From positions 1-64,000 of the forward strand of contig CALJMO010000022.1 of NCBI GenBank assembly GCA_937982065.1: 64,000 bases of DNA, written 5' to 3'. The notes under the pieces are model-generated. The model saw only the letters and a list, made by a program, of their open reading frames with translations. It searched no databases and was not told where the DNA came from. This DNA is from an uncultured Collinsella sp. (lineage in GTDB: Bacteria; Actinomycetota; Coriobacteriia; Coriobacteriales; Coriobacteriaceae). Position numbers and translations under genes: made by a program. Below are positions 15,646 through 25,389 of this stretch, one piece after another. Numbering within the stretch: the first letter of the stretch is position 1; the number at the start of each line of letters is the position of its first letter.

Positions 15646-18600
15646 ATGGCGTTGCTAGTAGGACTGGACGTAGGGTCGACGACGACCAAAGTTTACGCGA
15701 TGCACGAGGATATGACCGAGGCGTGGTGGGGATATCGCCGCCACGGGGCGTGTCAGACAGCGAGCGTGCGCGCCATGCTCGGCGAGCTCGCCGAGCGCTT
15801 TCCCCATGAGTCACTGCGCGTTGCGGTGACCGGCTCGGGTGCGCGCGATATCGCGACCGCGCTGGGCGCCTCGTACGTTCAGGAGGTGGTCGCCAACGCG
15901 CTCGCGATCAGCAGGTTCTATCCGCAGACGCGCTGCGCCATCGAGCTGGGCGGCCAAGACGCCAAGATGATCTTCTTCCGCACCAACGATAAGGGAGACA
16001 TCGAGGTTGCCGACATGCGCATGAACGGCTCGTGCGCAGGCGGTACCGGTGCATTTATCGACGAGATGGCAAAGCTCATGGGGGTCGGCACCGAATCGGG
16101 CGAGTTCGAGCAGCTCGCAAGCCGGGGAACGACCGTCCACGAGGTCTCGGGCCGCTGCGGCGTGTACGCAAAGACCGATATCCAGCCGCTGCTCAACGAG
16201 GGCATTCCTACCACCGACCTGGCGCTTTCGGCGCTTCACGCGGTCGCCCGCCAAACGATCGGCGGTCTGGCCCAGGGTATCGACATCGAGCCGCCGGTAA
16301 TCTTCGAGGGCGGTACGCTCGCCTACAACCCCACACTGGTCCGCGTGTTCCGGGAGCAACTGAATCTATCGGACGATCAGGTTATCGTCCCGCGCGATCC
16401 GCAGATCATGGTCGCGCGCGGTGCCGCCCTGTCGCTGACCGACATGTTCGCATCGTCCCAACCGATCGACCTTCCCGACGCTTTTGTCCGGCTGGATAAG
16501 CTCGAGACGGTCGCGCCCGCAAGCGGGGAGGGACGTCTTGCCCAGCCCTTTTTTGCCACACCTGCCGAGCAGGCGGATTTTACGGCACGCCATGGCAAAG
16601 AGACGCCGGCAAAGGGTCCGGATGCGTATGCGCCCGGAGAGACGGTGCGTGTGGCGCTCGGTATCGATTCGGGGAGCACGACGACCAAGTTCGCCCTGGT
16701 CGATGAGGCGGGTGAGCTTGTCGATTCGTTCTACGCGTCTAATAACGGCAGACCGCTCGACGTCGCCCAACAGGGTCTTGTCAGCTTGAAGAACCGCTGG
16801 GAGACAGCGGGAGTCACGCTTGCGATCGATGCCGTGGGCACCACGGGATACGGCGAGGAGCTTTTCGCGCGCGCGTTCCACGCCGACTACCATACGGTCG
16901 AGACGGTCGCGCACGCCCGCGCCGCGTGCGCATGCGTTCCCGATGCGACCTTCGTGCTCGACATCGGCGGACAGGATATGAAGGCCATCTGGCTCAACCA
17001 CGGCGTGCTGACCGATATCGTCGTCAACGAGGCGTGCTCTGCGGGCTGCGGCTCGTTCCTCGAGGGTTTTGCCAAAAACCTCGGAATAGCCGTTGAGGAT
17101 ATCGCGACCGAGGCATTTTCGTCCAAAGCCCCCGCCGTTCTCGGCAGCCGCTGCACGGTGTTCATGAACAGCAGCGTCGTTTCCGAGCAGCGGCGCGGTA
17201 AGGGTCCGGGCGACATCATGGCCGGTCTCTGCCGTTCGATTATCGAGAACGTGTTCACCAAGGTCATTCGCGTTTCAAATCTCAACCGTCTGGGCGACAA
17301 AGTCGTCGTCCAGGGCGGCACGTTCCGAAACGACGCGGTGCTGCGCGCATTCGAGCAGTATCTGGGCAAACCCGTCACGCGTGCGCCCCACCCGGGGCTG
17401 ATGGGCGCTATCGGTATCGCCCTGCTCGCGCGCGAGGAATGCCGCAAGGGCGACGCCGGCACGTCGTTTATCGGGCTCGATGCCGTGGAGCGCTTCGAGC
17501 ATCGCGAGTTCGGCGGCGTTACCTGCCGTCGGTGCAACAACCGCTGCCAGCGCGCGGTCGTGGCATTTGGCGATGGCTCGCTTTACGTCACGGGCAATCG
17601 CTGCCCGCGCGGCGGCGCCATCTCATGGGATGAGCTCGTGCGCGAGGTTCCCGCGGCGGAGGAGCTGCGTCCGCAGGGTGCTTGCGAGGCACAGGCACCC
17701 GGCACGGGGCGCGACCGGACCGCGGCTGCCCCCAATCTCTTTGTCGACCGCGAGAAGCTGCTGTTCGAGTCGTACCCCACGGTTCCCGTCTGCGGGGGGC
17801 GCGATGTCACGATCGGCATTCCCCGTGTGCTCGAGTTCTGGGACACCATGCCGTTCTGGTCGACGTTCTTCAGCACGCTCGGCTTTAAGGTGCGCGTCTC
17901 GGGACGCAGCACCAAGGCGATGTACGAGCGCGGTCTGGCGCACGTCACATCCGACACCGTGTGCTTCCCGGCCAAGCTCGTCCACGGGCACATCCGCAAT
18001 CTCGTCGACGCCGGCGTCGACCGCATCTTCATGCCCATCATCACGACGGTGCCCACCGAAAACACCGCCTCTACCAGCGAGTGGATGTGCGCCGTCGTAA
18101 AGGGATACCCCTACGTGATGCGCAATTCCGATAACCCGGAGGAGCGTTTCGGCGTTCCGTTCGATACGCCGCTGTTCCACTGGTACGACGAGGGCGACCG
18201 AAACCGCCAGCTCAAGGCGTGGTGCAAGGAGACCTTCGATATCGATGCCGACCTGGTTGCCAAGGCGACCGAGCAGGCGGACCGCGCGCAGGAGACGTTT
18301 GAGAACCAGCTGCAGCTGCGCGGCAGGCAGGTGCTCGAGAACGTGCGCGAGGACGGCGGCTACGCGGTGGTGATCGCTTCGCGCCCGTACCACAACGACC
18401 CGCTGGTCAACCACGGGCTGCCCAAGCTCTTCTCTGAGCGCGGCATCCCCGTGCTGACGCCCGATGCGGTGCCGGGGGTCTGCAACGTCGATCTTTCCAA
18501 CAGCCGCATCGACATCGTGAACAACTACCATGCGCGCATGCTGTCGTGCGCGGTCATCGTCGCATCGACGCCCGAGCTCGAGCTCGTGCAGATGGGCAGC

Positions 18601-20085
18601 TTCGGCTGCGGCCACGATGCGTATCTCACCGGCGAGATCGCGCGCATGATGGGCGAGATGGGCTCCAAGGTTCCGATGATGATCAAGCTCGATGAGAGCG
18701 ACGTCGCCGGTCCCATGGGCATTCGCGTGCGTTCGTTTATCGAGTCGGTCAACCGTCGTCGCGCGGAGGAGCGTGCCGAGGGCGCCCGGGTGCACGCGGT
18801 CCATCCGCTCGACGACCCGTATAAGGTCAAGTACACCAAGCGCGACCGGCACGACAAGATCGCGCTGGTCCCCAACACCTCCCATGCGTTCTGCAGGCTC
18901 ATGACCGCGGCGATGCGCAATCAGGGCGTGCGCGCCGAGGCCCTTGATATCGGGCGCGAGGATGCCATCCGCCTGGGCAAACGCTATGTGCACAACGACA
19001 TCTGCTTCCCCGCGCAAATCGTGATCGGCGAGGCGCTCGCGGCACTCGAGAGCGGTAAGTACGACCCGCACGACGTCGCCGTGGTGACTGGCAAGTATAT
19101 CGGCGACTGCCGCCTGACGCACTACATGCCCCTGCTGCGCCGCGCGCTCGACGACGCGGGATACGACTATGTCCCGGTGCTCACCAACGACGACGTCGAT
19201 GCCCACAATGCGCATCCGGGCTTCAAGCTCGGCCTTGGCCCGAGCATCCAGATCGCCTACGGTCTTCCCATGATCGATGCCCTCGAGGCCATGCTTAGGC
19301 GCATCCGTCCCTACGAGCTCGAGAAGGGCGCGGCGGACGCTGCGTTCGACCGCGCGCTCGATGAGGTTATCGAGGGCATGGAGCGCTCCGGGCTGAGAGG
19401 CCAGGCGACGGGCTTCAAACGCGCGCTTGCGATCATGGACGCCGTTCCGTACGACCGCTCGAACCCGCATCCGACCGTTCTCATCGTGGGCGAGTACCTG
19501 CTCAATTTCCATCTCGGCGCCAACCACGAGATTGAGCGCTACCTCGAGGACAACGGGCTCGAGGTCATCGAGGCGCGCATGACCGACGTGATCCGCAAGA
19601 CCTATTTCTACAAGCATGCGCAGTCGCGCGAGTTCCACGTCGACCTGTCGCTGCCCGAAAAGGCCTGGTACGCCACGGCGGACAACCTGTTCGAGCTCGC
19701 GCACGACCGTTGCGACCGCCTGGGCGCGGCGAGCCCGCTCTACGAGCCGCCGACGCGCATGCCCGAGCTCGTGCGCGCGAGCGATAAGATCCTGCACCAT
19801 ACGTTCGATGCGGGCGAGGGCGTGCTGATTCCGGCGGAGATCCTCGAGCACGCCAAGCGCGGCTGCCGCAACTTCGTGATCCTGCAGCCGTTCGGGTGTC
19901 TGCCCAACCATGTCGTGGGGCGCGGGCTCATCCATGCGCTCAAGGAGCAGTATCCCACGGCGCAGTTCCTGCCGCTCGACTACGATCCCGACGTGAGCTT
20001 CGCCAACGTGGAGAACCGTCTTCAGATGCTCATCATGAACGCCAAGGCGCAGGGGTGCGGTGAGGCGCATGGCGAGACCGCGTAA
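15646..20085 (+). CDS. Giant CoA-dehydratase activase fusion (two BadF/HgdC ATPase modules plus dehydratase-like region)
   Basis: The 1479-residue protein joins four blocks. Two ASKHA-type ATPase modules of the BadF/BadG/BcrA/HgdC family start with GLDVGSTTTKVYA (residue 6) and GIDSGSTTTKFAL (about 338). In each, two cysteines match those that hold the [4Fe-4S] cluster between HgdC subunits: Cys130/Cys171 and Cys464/Cys503. A CRRCNNRC cluster (627-634, with Cys653) follows. Then come DUF2229/HgdB-like regions with CFPA motifs (Cys773, Cys1120) and FGC motifs (Cys988, Cys1418), so this part too looks duplicated. Known relatives activate 2-hydroxyacyl-CoA dehydratases or double-cubane-cluster proteins by ATP-driven electron transfer. 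The substrate here is unknown. Its last 17 bases overlap the TetR gene. Confidence 0.85.
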   Translation: MALLVGLDVGSTTTKVYAMHEDMTEAWWGYRRHGACQTASVRAMLGELAERFPHESLRVAVTGSGARDIATALGASYVQEVVANALAISRFYPQTRCAIELGGQDAKMIFFRTNDKGDIEVADMRMNGSCAGGTGAFIDEMAKLMGVGTESGEFEQLASRGTTVHEVSGRCGVYAKTDIQPLLNEGIPTTDLALSALHAVARQTIGGLAQGIDIEPPVIFEGGTLAYNPTLVRVFREQLNLSDDQVIVPRDPQIMVARGAALSLTDMFASSQPIDLPDAFVRLDKLETVAPASGEGRLAQPFFATPAEQADFTARHGKETPAKGPDAYAPGETVRVALGIDSGSTTTKFALVDEAGELVDSFYASNNGRPLDVAQQGLVSLKNRWETAGVTLAIDAVGTTGYGEELFARAFHADYHTVETVAHARAACACVPDATFVLDIGGQDMKAIWLNHGVLTDIVVNEACSAGCGSFLEGFAKNLGIAVEDIATEAFSSKAPAVLGSRCTVFMNSSVVSEQRRGKGPGDIMAGLCRSIIENVFTKVIRVSNLNRLGDKVVVQGGTFRNDAVLRAFEQYLGKPVTRAPHPGLMGAIGIALLAREECRKGDAGTSFIGLDAVERFEHREFGGVTCRRCNNRCQRAVVAFGDGSLYVTGNRCPRGGAISWDELVREVPAAEELRPQGACEAQAPGTGRDRTAAAPNLFVDREKLLFESYPTVPVCGGRDVTIGIPRVLEFWDTMPFWSTFFSTLGFKVRVSGRSTKAMYERGLAHVTSDTVCFPAKLVHGHIRNLVDAGVDRIFMPIITTVPTENTASTSEWMCAVVKGYPYVMRNSDNPEERFGVPFDTPLFHWYDEGDRNRQLKAWCKETFDIDADLVAKATEQADRAQETFENQLQLRGRQVLENVREDGGYAVVIASRPYHNDPLVNHGLPKLFSERGIPVLTPDAVPGVCNVDLSNSRIDIVNNYHARMLSCAVIVASTPELELVQMGSFGCGHDAYLTGEIARMMGEMGSKVPMMIKLDESDVAGPMGIRVRSFIESVNRRRAEERAEGARVHAVHPLDDPYKVKYTKRDRHDKIALVPNTSHAFCRLMTAAMRNQGVRAEALDIGREDAIRLGKRYVHNDICFPAQIVIGEALAALESGKYDPHDVAVVTGKYIGDCRLTHYMPLLRRALDDAGYDYVPVLTNDDVDAHNAHPGFKLGLGPSIQIAYGLPMIDALEAMLRRIRPYELEKGAADAAFDRALDEVIEGMERSGLRGQATGFKRALAIMDAVPYDRSNPHPTVLIVGEYLLNFHLGANHEIERYLEDNGLEVIEARMTDVIRKTYFYKHAQSREFHVDLSLPEKAWYATADNLFELAHDRCDRLGAASPLYEPPTRMPELVRASDKILHHTFDAGEGVLIPAEILEHAKRGCRNFVILQPFGCLPNHVVGRGLIHALKEQYPTAQFLPLDYDPDVSFANVENRLQMLIMNAKAQGCGEAHGETA

Positions 20086-20758
20086 GGACGCCGATGCGCC
20101 CGATGCACGCACCCGTATCATCGAGGCGTTTTGGGAGCTCATCGAGAACAACAGCATCTTCGAGCTGTCGGTTGGCGAGGTGACCCGCGCCGCCCAGTGC
20201 AATCGCGGAACGTTTTACTACTATTTTCACGATTTCGATGAACTCGTCGCCATCGCCATAGCCCAGCTGCTGCAGGATAACGAGCTCATCACCGATGCCC
20301 TCTGGCATTTTTCGAGCGAGGGCGACCTTTCGGCGTTCGACCGGCGCGACGTCCGCTGCCTGCTGCGGCGCATCGTCATCACCATGAGGGCGGGTGCCGC
20401 CGAGCAGGTCGTGCAGGGCATCCATACGATCATCATCGACCGCGTGAGAGAGATCGTCCACCCCGACGGAGAAGAGCTCAAGGCAGATTCGAGCTTTGCG
20501 GTGGGCTTTCTGGTCTCGGGCATCATGGGCTTTGTGATGGCGGTCGGCTTTGCCCGGGAGGGCGGCGAGGAGATAGACCTCGAGCAGCCGGGGGACAGCG
20601 CGTGCGCGTACCTGAGGGCGGTCGCCATGCAGACGGTGGAAACGGTCGCGCAAGTCGAGGGCGTCGATACATCCGAGCTGCTCGAACGCGTCTCCAAGGA
20701 GGCCGATGCCTATCGCGCATCGCGTGCGACGAGTCCCGACGTGGTGAAAGACGCCTAG
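20069..20758 (+). CDS. TetR/AcrR-family transcriptional regulator
   Basis: This 229-residue repressor has a TetR-type N-terminal helix-turn-helix: RTRIIEAFWELIENNSIFEL followed by VGEVTRAAQCNRGTFYYYF. The C-terminal part is divergent and should bind the ligand. The ATG at 20069 lies 17 bases inside the end of the activase gene, so translation is likely coupled; a GTG nine bases earlier is an alternative. I infer that it controls the operon through the palindrome at 15576-15596. Confidence 0.88.
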   Translation: MARPRKDADAPDARTRIIEAFWELIENNSIFELSVGEVTRAAQCNRGTFYYYFHDFDELVAIAIAQLLQDNELITDALWHFSSEGDLSAFDRRDVRCLLRRIVITMRAGAAEQVVQGIHTIIIDRVREIVHPDGEELKADSSFAVGFLVSGIMGFVMAVGFAREGGEEIDLEQPGDSACAYLRAVAMQTVETVAQVEGVDTSELLERVSKEADAYRASRATSPDVVKDA

Positions 20759-20950
20759 GGTTTCTCTTGCGGGGCGCCTGTCGCGCATCGCGCGGTGAGT
20801 CCCGCGATGCGGTCATAACCTGCATTCATGTGAGCCGGGTTTATAGATATTCCTCCAGCTGTTAACATAGACAACCTGTGGGTAAAGAGACAAAAGCGCC
20901 GCCGACGGGCGGGCGTTTTGATTTCGATGAACTCATGTAAGGAAACGAGC

Positions 20951-23593
20951 ATGTTAGATAGATTTACCGATCGAGCGCGCAAGGTCATGTCGATGGCCAA
21001 ACAGGAGGCGCTCGATCTGCACTCAAATAAGGTGGGCACCGAGCACTTGCTGCTCGCGCTTGCCAAGGAGGACGAGGGCATTGCCGCCGAGGCGCTGCGC
21101 TCGCTCGACATCTCCTACGATGACATCATGGATACTCTCAAAGAGGTCCAGACCACGGTTCCCGAGCCCAGCGAGGAGACCGAGGCGGCCAAGCTTGCCT
21201 TTACGCCGCTCGTCATTAGCGTGATGGAGCGCTCCTTCCGCGTGGCGCGTGAGAACAACCAGACCTATGTGTCGACCGAGCACTTGCTGATCGGCATCGT
21301 CGAAGAGGGTAACGGCATGGCCATGGACATCCTCATGCGCCTGGGTGTGTCGTCCGCCTCCATCAAAAAGGCTATCGAGAAACTTACCGCCAAGGACCAG
21401 GACAAGAAGCGTCCGCTCGCCGGCGCCGGTGCCGGGCGTCCCGGTGCGGGCCTGCCGTTCTTTAGCGGCTCGGACGCGTCGCAGCAAAAGGGGAGCGGCA
21501 CCGATACGCTTAAGCAGTTCGCCACCAACCTTACGCAGAAGGCGCGCGACGGCGAGCTCGACCCTGTAATTGGTCGCGAAAAGGAAGTCCAGCGTATGAT
21601 GGAGATCCTTTCGCGTCGCACCAAGAACAATCCGCTTATCTTGGGCGACCCCGGCGTGGGCAAGACGGCCATCGTCGAGGGTCTGGCTCAGCAGATTGCA
21701 GCTGGCAACGTGCCCGAGAACCTTATGAACCAGAACATCTGGACGCTCGACCTGCCGGGCCTCGTTGCGGGCGCCAAGTATCGCGGTGAGTTTGAGGAGC
21801 GCCTCAAGAACGTGATCCAGGAGGCCACCGAAGCTGACGACGTCATCCTGTTTATTGACGAGATGCACACCATCATCGGTGCCGGCTCTGCCGAGGGCTC
21901 CATCGACGCGAGCTCCATGCTCAAGCCCGTGCTCGCGCGCGGTGCCTTCCAGATTATCGGCGCCACCACGGCCGAGGAATTCCGCAAGTACCTCACCAAG
22001 GACCCGGCCTTCGAGCGTCGCTTCCAGACCATCGATGTCGAGGAGCCGAGCGTCGAGGACACGGTCAAGATCCTGACCGCGCTCAAGCCGCGCTACGAGG
22101 AGCACCACCATGTGCGCTATACGCAGGGTGCTATCGAGGCCGCCGCGAACCTCTCCGACCGCTACATCCAGGATCGCTTCCTGCCCGATAAGGCCATCGA
22201 CCTCATTGACGAGGCCGGCGCCCGCGCCCGCATCGCCGCCAACCGCGCGCCCGAGCCGGTGCGCGAGGCCGAGCATCGCCTGGAGGAGCTTAAGGCCGCC
22301 GCGCAGGAGGCCACCGAGAGCGACGACATGAACAAGGCCGCCGAGATCACCGAGCAGCAAAAGGCTGCCGAGATTGAGCTCGCCGAGGCCAAGGCTGCCT
22401 GGACGGCCGAGCTCGACGCCAGCCCGCTCACCATCGATGTCTCCCAGATTGCCGACATCGTGTCCGTGACCTCGGGCGTGCCGGTTTCCTCGCTCACCGA
22501 GAGCGAGAGCCGGCGCCTGCTGCAGACCGAAAGCGTGCTCAAGACGCGCATCATCGGCCAGGATGAGGCAGTCGAGGCCGTCGCCAAGGCCGTGCGCCGC
22601 AGCCGCTCGCCGCTCAAGGACCCGCGTCGTCCCGGTGGCAGCTTTATCTTCCTTGGTCCCACCGGCACAGGCAAGACCGAGCTCGCCAAGACGCTCGCCG
22701 AGTATCTCTTTGGCAGCAAGGACGCGCTCATCAGCTTCGATATGTCGGAGTTTGGCAGTGAGTTCGAGGTCTCCAAGCTCATCGGTAGCCCCCCGGGCTA
22801 TGTGGGCCACGACGAGGGCGGCCAGCTCACCAAGGCTGTTCGCCGTCACCCGTACTCGGTCGTGCTGTTCGACGAGATCGAGAAGGCGCACCCCGACATC
22901 TTCAATATCCTGCTGCAGGTGTTGGAGGAGGGCCGTCTGACCGATAGCCAGGGCAAGACGGTCGACTTCCGCAATACGGTGATCATCATGACGTCCAACG
23001 TGGGCGCCCGCGAGATTGCGCAGGATGCGAGCGTTGGCTTTGGCACCACCGGCGAGCAGGGTCTCACGTCGAGTGAGATCCGTGGTCGCGCGATGGGCGA
23101 GCTCAAGCGCCTGTTCCGCCCCGAGCTGCTCAACCGTATCGACGACATCGTGGTGTTCCAGAAGCTCTCGGGCGAGAATCTCACCAAGATCGCTCACCTG
23201 CTGGTGGACGACCTGCGTCAGCGTTTGATTGCCAACGGCATGAACATTAAGCTCACCGATGCGGCCTATGACAAGATCGTGGCCGAGGGCACCGACCTCA
23301 CCAACGGTGCGCGTCCGCTGCGCCGTGCCATCCAAAAGCTCATCGAGGACCCGCTGTCCGAGGAGCTTCTGGCCGGCGAGTGGGGCGAGGGCGATACCGT
23401 CCTGTGCGACGTGGCCGATGACAAGTTTGTCTTTAGCCACGGCACGGGCGAGATCCCGGCACCGCGTCCGGCGGGCACGCTCGGTGGCGATACCGCCCCG
23501 GCGGCACCGCACACCGGCAACGCCGCGCCCGTGAGCGGCGGCGTGACCTCGGGCCCCGGCGGCATGATGCAAGCCGGTTCCGGCGCGCTGTAG
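20951..23593 (+). CDS. clpC: ClpC-type AAA+ unfoldase of the Clp protease
   Basis: This 880-residue hexameric unfoldase feeds substrates to ClpP. It has two Clp_N repeats (residues 1-145), a first AAA module with Walker A GDPGVGKTAI (about 233) and Walker B ILFIDEMHT, and a middle region. The second AAA module has GPTGTGKTELAKT (about 570) and IGSPPGYVGHDEGG. The middle segment is a short Ala/Glu coiled coil without an evident UVR consensus. After about residue 830 there is a Gly/Ala/Pro-rich tail of roughly 45 residues. The ATG follows AAGGAAACGAGC. No clpP or ctsR is near. Confidence 0.93.
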   Translation: MLDRFTDRARKVMSMAKQEALDLHSNKVGTEHLLLALAKEDEGIAAEALRSLDISYDDIMDTLKEVQTTVPEPSEETEAAKLAFTPLVISVMERSFRVARENNQTYVSTEHLLIGIVEEGNGMAMDILMRLGVSSASIKKAIEKLTAKDQDKKRPLAGAGAGRPGAGLPFFSGSDASQQKGSGTDTLKQFATNLTQKARDGELDPVIGREKEVQRMMEILSRRTKNNPLILGDPGVGKTAIVEGLAQQIAAGNVPENLMNQNIWTLDLPGLVAGAKYRGEFEERLKNVIQEATEADDVILFIDEMHTIIGAGSAEGSIDASSMLKPVLARGAFQIIGATTAEEFRKYLTKDPAFERRFQTIDVEEPSVEDTVKILTALKPRYEEHHHVRYTQGAIEAAANLSDRYIQDRFLPDKAIDLIDEAGARARIAANRAPEPVREAEHRLEELKAAAQEATESDDMNKAAEITEQQKAAEIELAEAKAAWTAELDASPLTIDVSQIADIVSVTSGVPVSSLTESESRRLLQTESVLKTRIIGQDEAVEAVAKAVRRSRSPLKDPRRPGGSFIFLGPTGTGKTELAKTLAEYLFGSKDALISFDMSEFGSEFEVSKLIGSPPGYVGHDEGGQLTKAVRRHPYSVVLFDEIEKAHPDIFNILLQVLEEGRLTDSQGKTVDFRNTVIIMTSNVGAREIAQDASVGFGTTGEQGLTSSEIRGRAMGELKRLFRPELLNRIDDIVVFQKLSGENLTKIAHLLVDDLRQRLIANGMNIKLTDAAYDKIVAEGTDLTNGARPLRRAIQKLIEDPLSEELLAGEWGEGDTVLCDVADDKFVFSHGTGEIPAPRPAGTLGGDTAPAAPHTGNAAPVSGGVTSGPGGMMQAGSGAL

Positions 23594-23618
23594 GGCGTGG
23601 CGACAATTTGATACGCGC

Positions 23619-23650
23619 AATCGAGGCGCTCTGGCAAGGGCGCCTCGATT
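23619..23650 (+). terminator. Hairpin after clpC
   Basis: AATCGAGGCGC pairs perfectly with GCGCCTCGATT. Only a short T run follows, so termination is likely but not certain. Confidence 0.65.
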
Positions 23651-23732
23651 TGTGAACTGCGAAGTTGTGACCGTTACGCTATGCGGTCCACCGTTAGCCG
23701 ATGATGCGAGGGCGCTCGGCGTTTTCGACTGG

Positions 23733-23761
23733 TTTATGCACGCAAAGTCTGGGAATATACA
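23733..23761 (+). promoter_or_regulatory. Candidate promoter of pepD
   Basis: TTTATG and TATACA are 17 bases apart, 45 bases before the pepD start. Confidence 0.45.
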
Positions 23762-23805
23762 AGTCGCATGTCTTACTGTCTAACCAGTTGCGCCAAGGAG
23801 GCACC

Positions 23806-25263
23806 ATGGACTACAAGATTACCGGCTACGAGCCCGCCCAGCTGTTCCATTTCTTTGAGGAGGTCAGCGCGATCCCCCGTGGGTCTGGCAACGAGAAGGG
23901 CATCAGCGATTTCCTGGTTGCGTTTGCCAAGGAGCGCGGCCTCGATGTGTACCAGGACGAGGTCTACAACGTTATCATTCGCAAGCCCGCATCTGCCGGT
24001 GCCGAGAATGCCCCGACCGTGATGCTGCAGGGCCATATCGATATGGTGTGCGACAAGCTGGGTTCCGTCGAGCACGACTTTACGACCGATGGTATCGATC
24101 TGGTCGTCAAGGACGGCGTCCTCACCGCTAACGGCACCACTCTGGGCGCCGACAACGGTATCGCCGTCGCGCTTATGCTCACCGTGCTCAACGACGATTC
24201 GATTGCCCATCCGGCCCTCGAGTGCGTATTCACCACCGACGAGGAGACTGGCCTGGTCGGCGCCGAGACGCTCGACAAGTCCCAGATTAGCGCCCGCACC
24301 ATGATTAACCTCGACTCCGAGGAAGAGGGCGTTGCCACCGTTAGCTGCGCCGGCGGCGTTGTCGTTACCTACACCTGCCCGATCGCGCGCGAGCACAAGA
24401 CCGGTAGCACCCTCACGCTCGACATCTCCGGCCTGCTGGGCGGCCACTCCGGCAGCGATATCCACCTGGAGCGCGGCAACGGCAACCTCATCATGGCCCG
24501 CATCATCGACCGCCTGATGGTTGCCGGCGAGCCCGCCATCGTTAGCTTTAACGGCGGCACCAAGGACAACGCCATCAACCGTGAGTGCAAGGCTGTTCTG
24601 GTCTACGCCGACCACGCTGCCGCCGAGGCCGCGGCCCAGATCGCAAAGGGCATCATCGCCGACGTCACCGCCGAGCTCGAGGTCTTCGACCCCGGCTTTA
24701 CCTGCACGGTTGAGATTGCCGACAACACTGAGGTCGAGGCCATGGACGAAAAGTCCGCACTTGCCCTCATCCGCGCTCTGCGTCTTGCCCCCAACGGTGT
24801 GATCCGCCGCAATGTCGCCACCGACGGCTCCGTCGAGGTTTCCTCCAACATCGGCGTGGTTGCCACCTCTGACGACCAAGTCAAGATCATGCTGTCCCCG
24901 CGCTCCTCGATCACCTCGCTGCAGAACGAGTTCAAGGACCGCCTGCAGACGCTGGCCGATGTCCTGGGCTTCGACGCCAAGTTTGAGTTCGAGTATCCCG
25001 GCTGGAGCTATGCCGAGCATTCGCCGGTCCGCGACATCTTTGTCGAGAGCTATCGCGAGCTCTTTGGCTCCGAGCTGCGCATCGAGTCCATTCACGCCGG
25101 CCTTGAGTGCGGCCTGTTTGCCGAGGCCCTGCACGGCCTGGACGCCATCGCCGTGGGCCCGACGCTCTCTGATGTCCACACCCCGGACGAGAGCATGGAG
25201 CTCGCTTCTGCCGAGCGCTTCTACGAGCTGCTCATCGACGTCCTCAAGCGCCTTGCCGCGTAA
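23806..25263 (+). CDS. pepD: Aminoacyl-histidine dipeptidase (peptidase D, M20C)
   Basis: This 485-residue cytoplasmic metallopeptidase cleaves Xaa-His and other dipeptides. Metal ligands and catalytic residues are in QGHIDMVCD, the bridging Asp in LGADNGIAVA and the general base in TTDEETGLVGA. The lid domain contains LGGHSGSDIH. The length is that of E. coli PepD (485). The ATG at 23806 is preceded by AAGGAGG with six-base spacing, which decides against the in-frame ATG at 23701. Confidence 0.94.
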   Translation: MDYKITGYEPAQLFHFFEEVSAIPRGSGNEKGISDFLVAFAKERGLDVYQDEVYNVIIRKPASAGAENAPTVMLQGHIDMVCDKLGSVEHDFTTDGIDLVVKDGVLTANGTTLGADNGIAVALMLTVLNDDSIAHPALECVFTTDEETGLVGAETLDKSQISARTMINLDSEEEGVATVSCAGGVVVTYTCPIAREHKTGSTLTLDISGLLGGHSGSDIHLERGNGNLIMARIIDRLMVAGEPAIVSFNGGTKDNAINRECKAVLVYADHAAAEAAAQIAKGIIADVTAELEVFDPGFTCTVEIADNTEVEAMDEKSALALIRALRLAPNGVIRRNVATDGSVEVSSNIGVVATSDDQVKIMLSPRSSITSLQNEFKDRLQTLADVLGFDAKFEFEYPGWSYAEHSPVRDIFVESYRELFGSELRIESIHAGLECGLFAEALHGLDAIAVGPTLSDVHTPDESMELASAERFYELLIDVLKRLAA

Positions 25264-25320
25264 AGGTTGCGCTAGCAGCAGTCCGAGCCACGTGCTAGCG
25301 GATTGCAAATGACATTACGT

Positions 25321-25357
25321 GAGGGGGCACCCGAGCTTTTGCGACGGGTGCCCCCTC
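25321..25357. terminator. Bidirectional terminator between pepD and hipA
   Basis: GAGGGGGCACCCG pairs perfectly with CGGGTGCCCCCTC. Pyrimidine-rich sequence follows on the plus strand. It separates two convergent genes. Confidence 0.7.
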
Positions 25358-25389
25358 TCTTCTTTTGGGAAATGGGAGATTATGGACAC

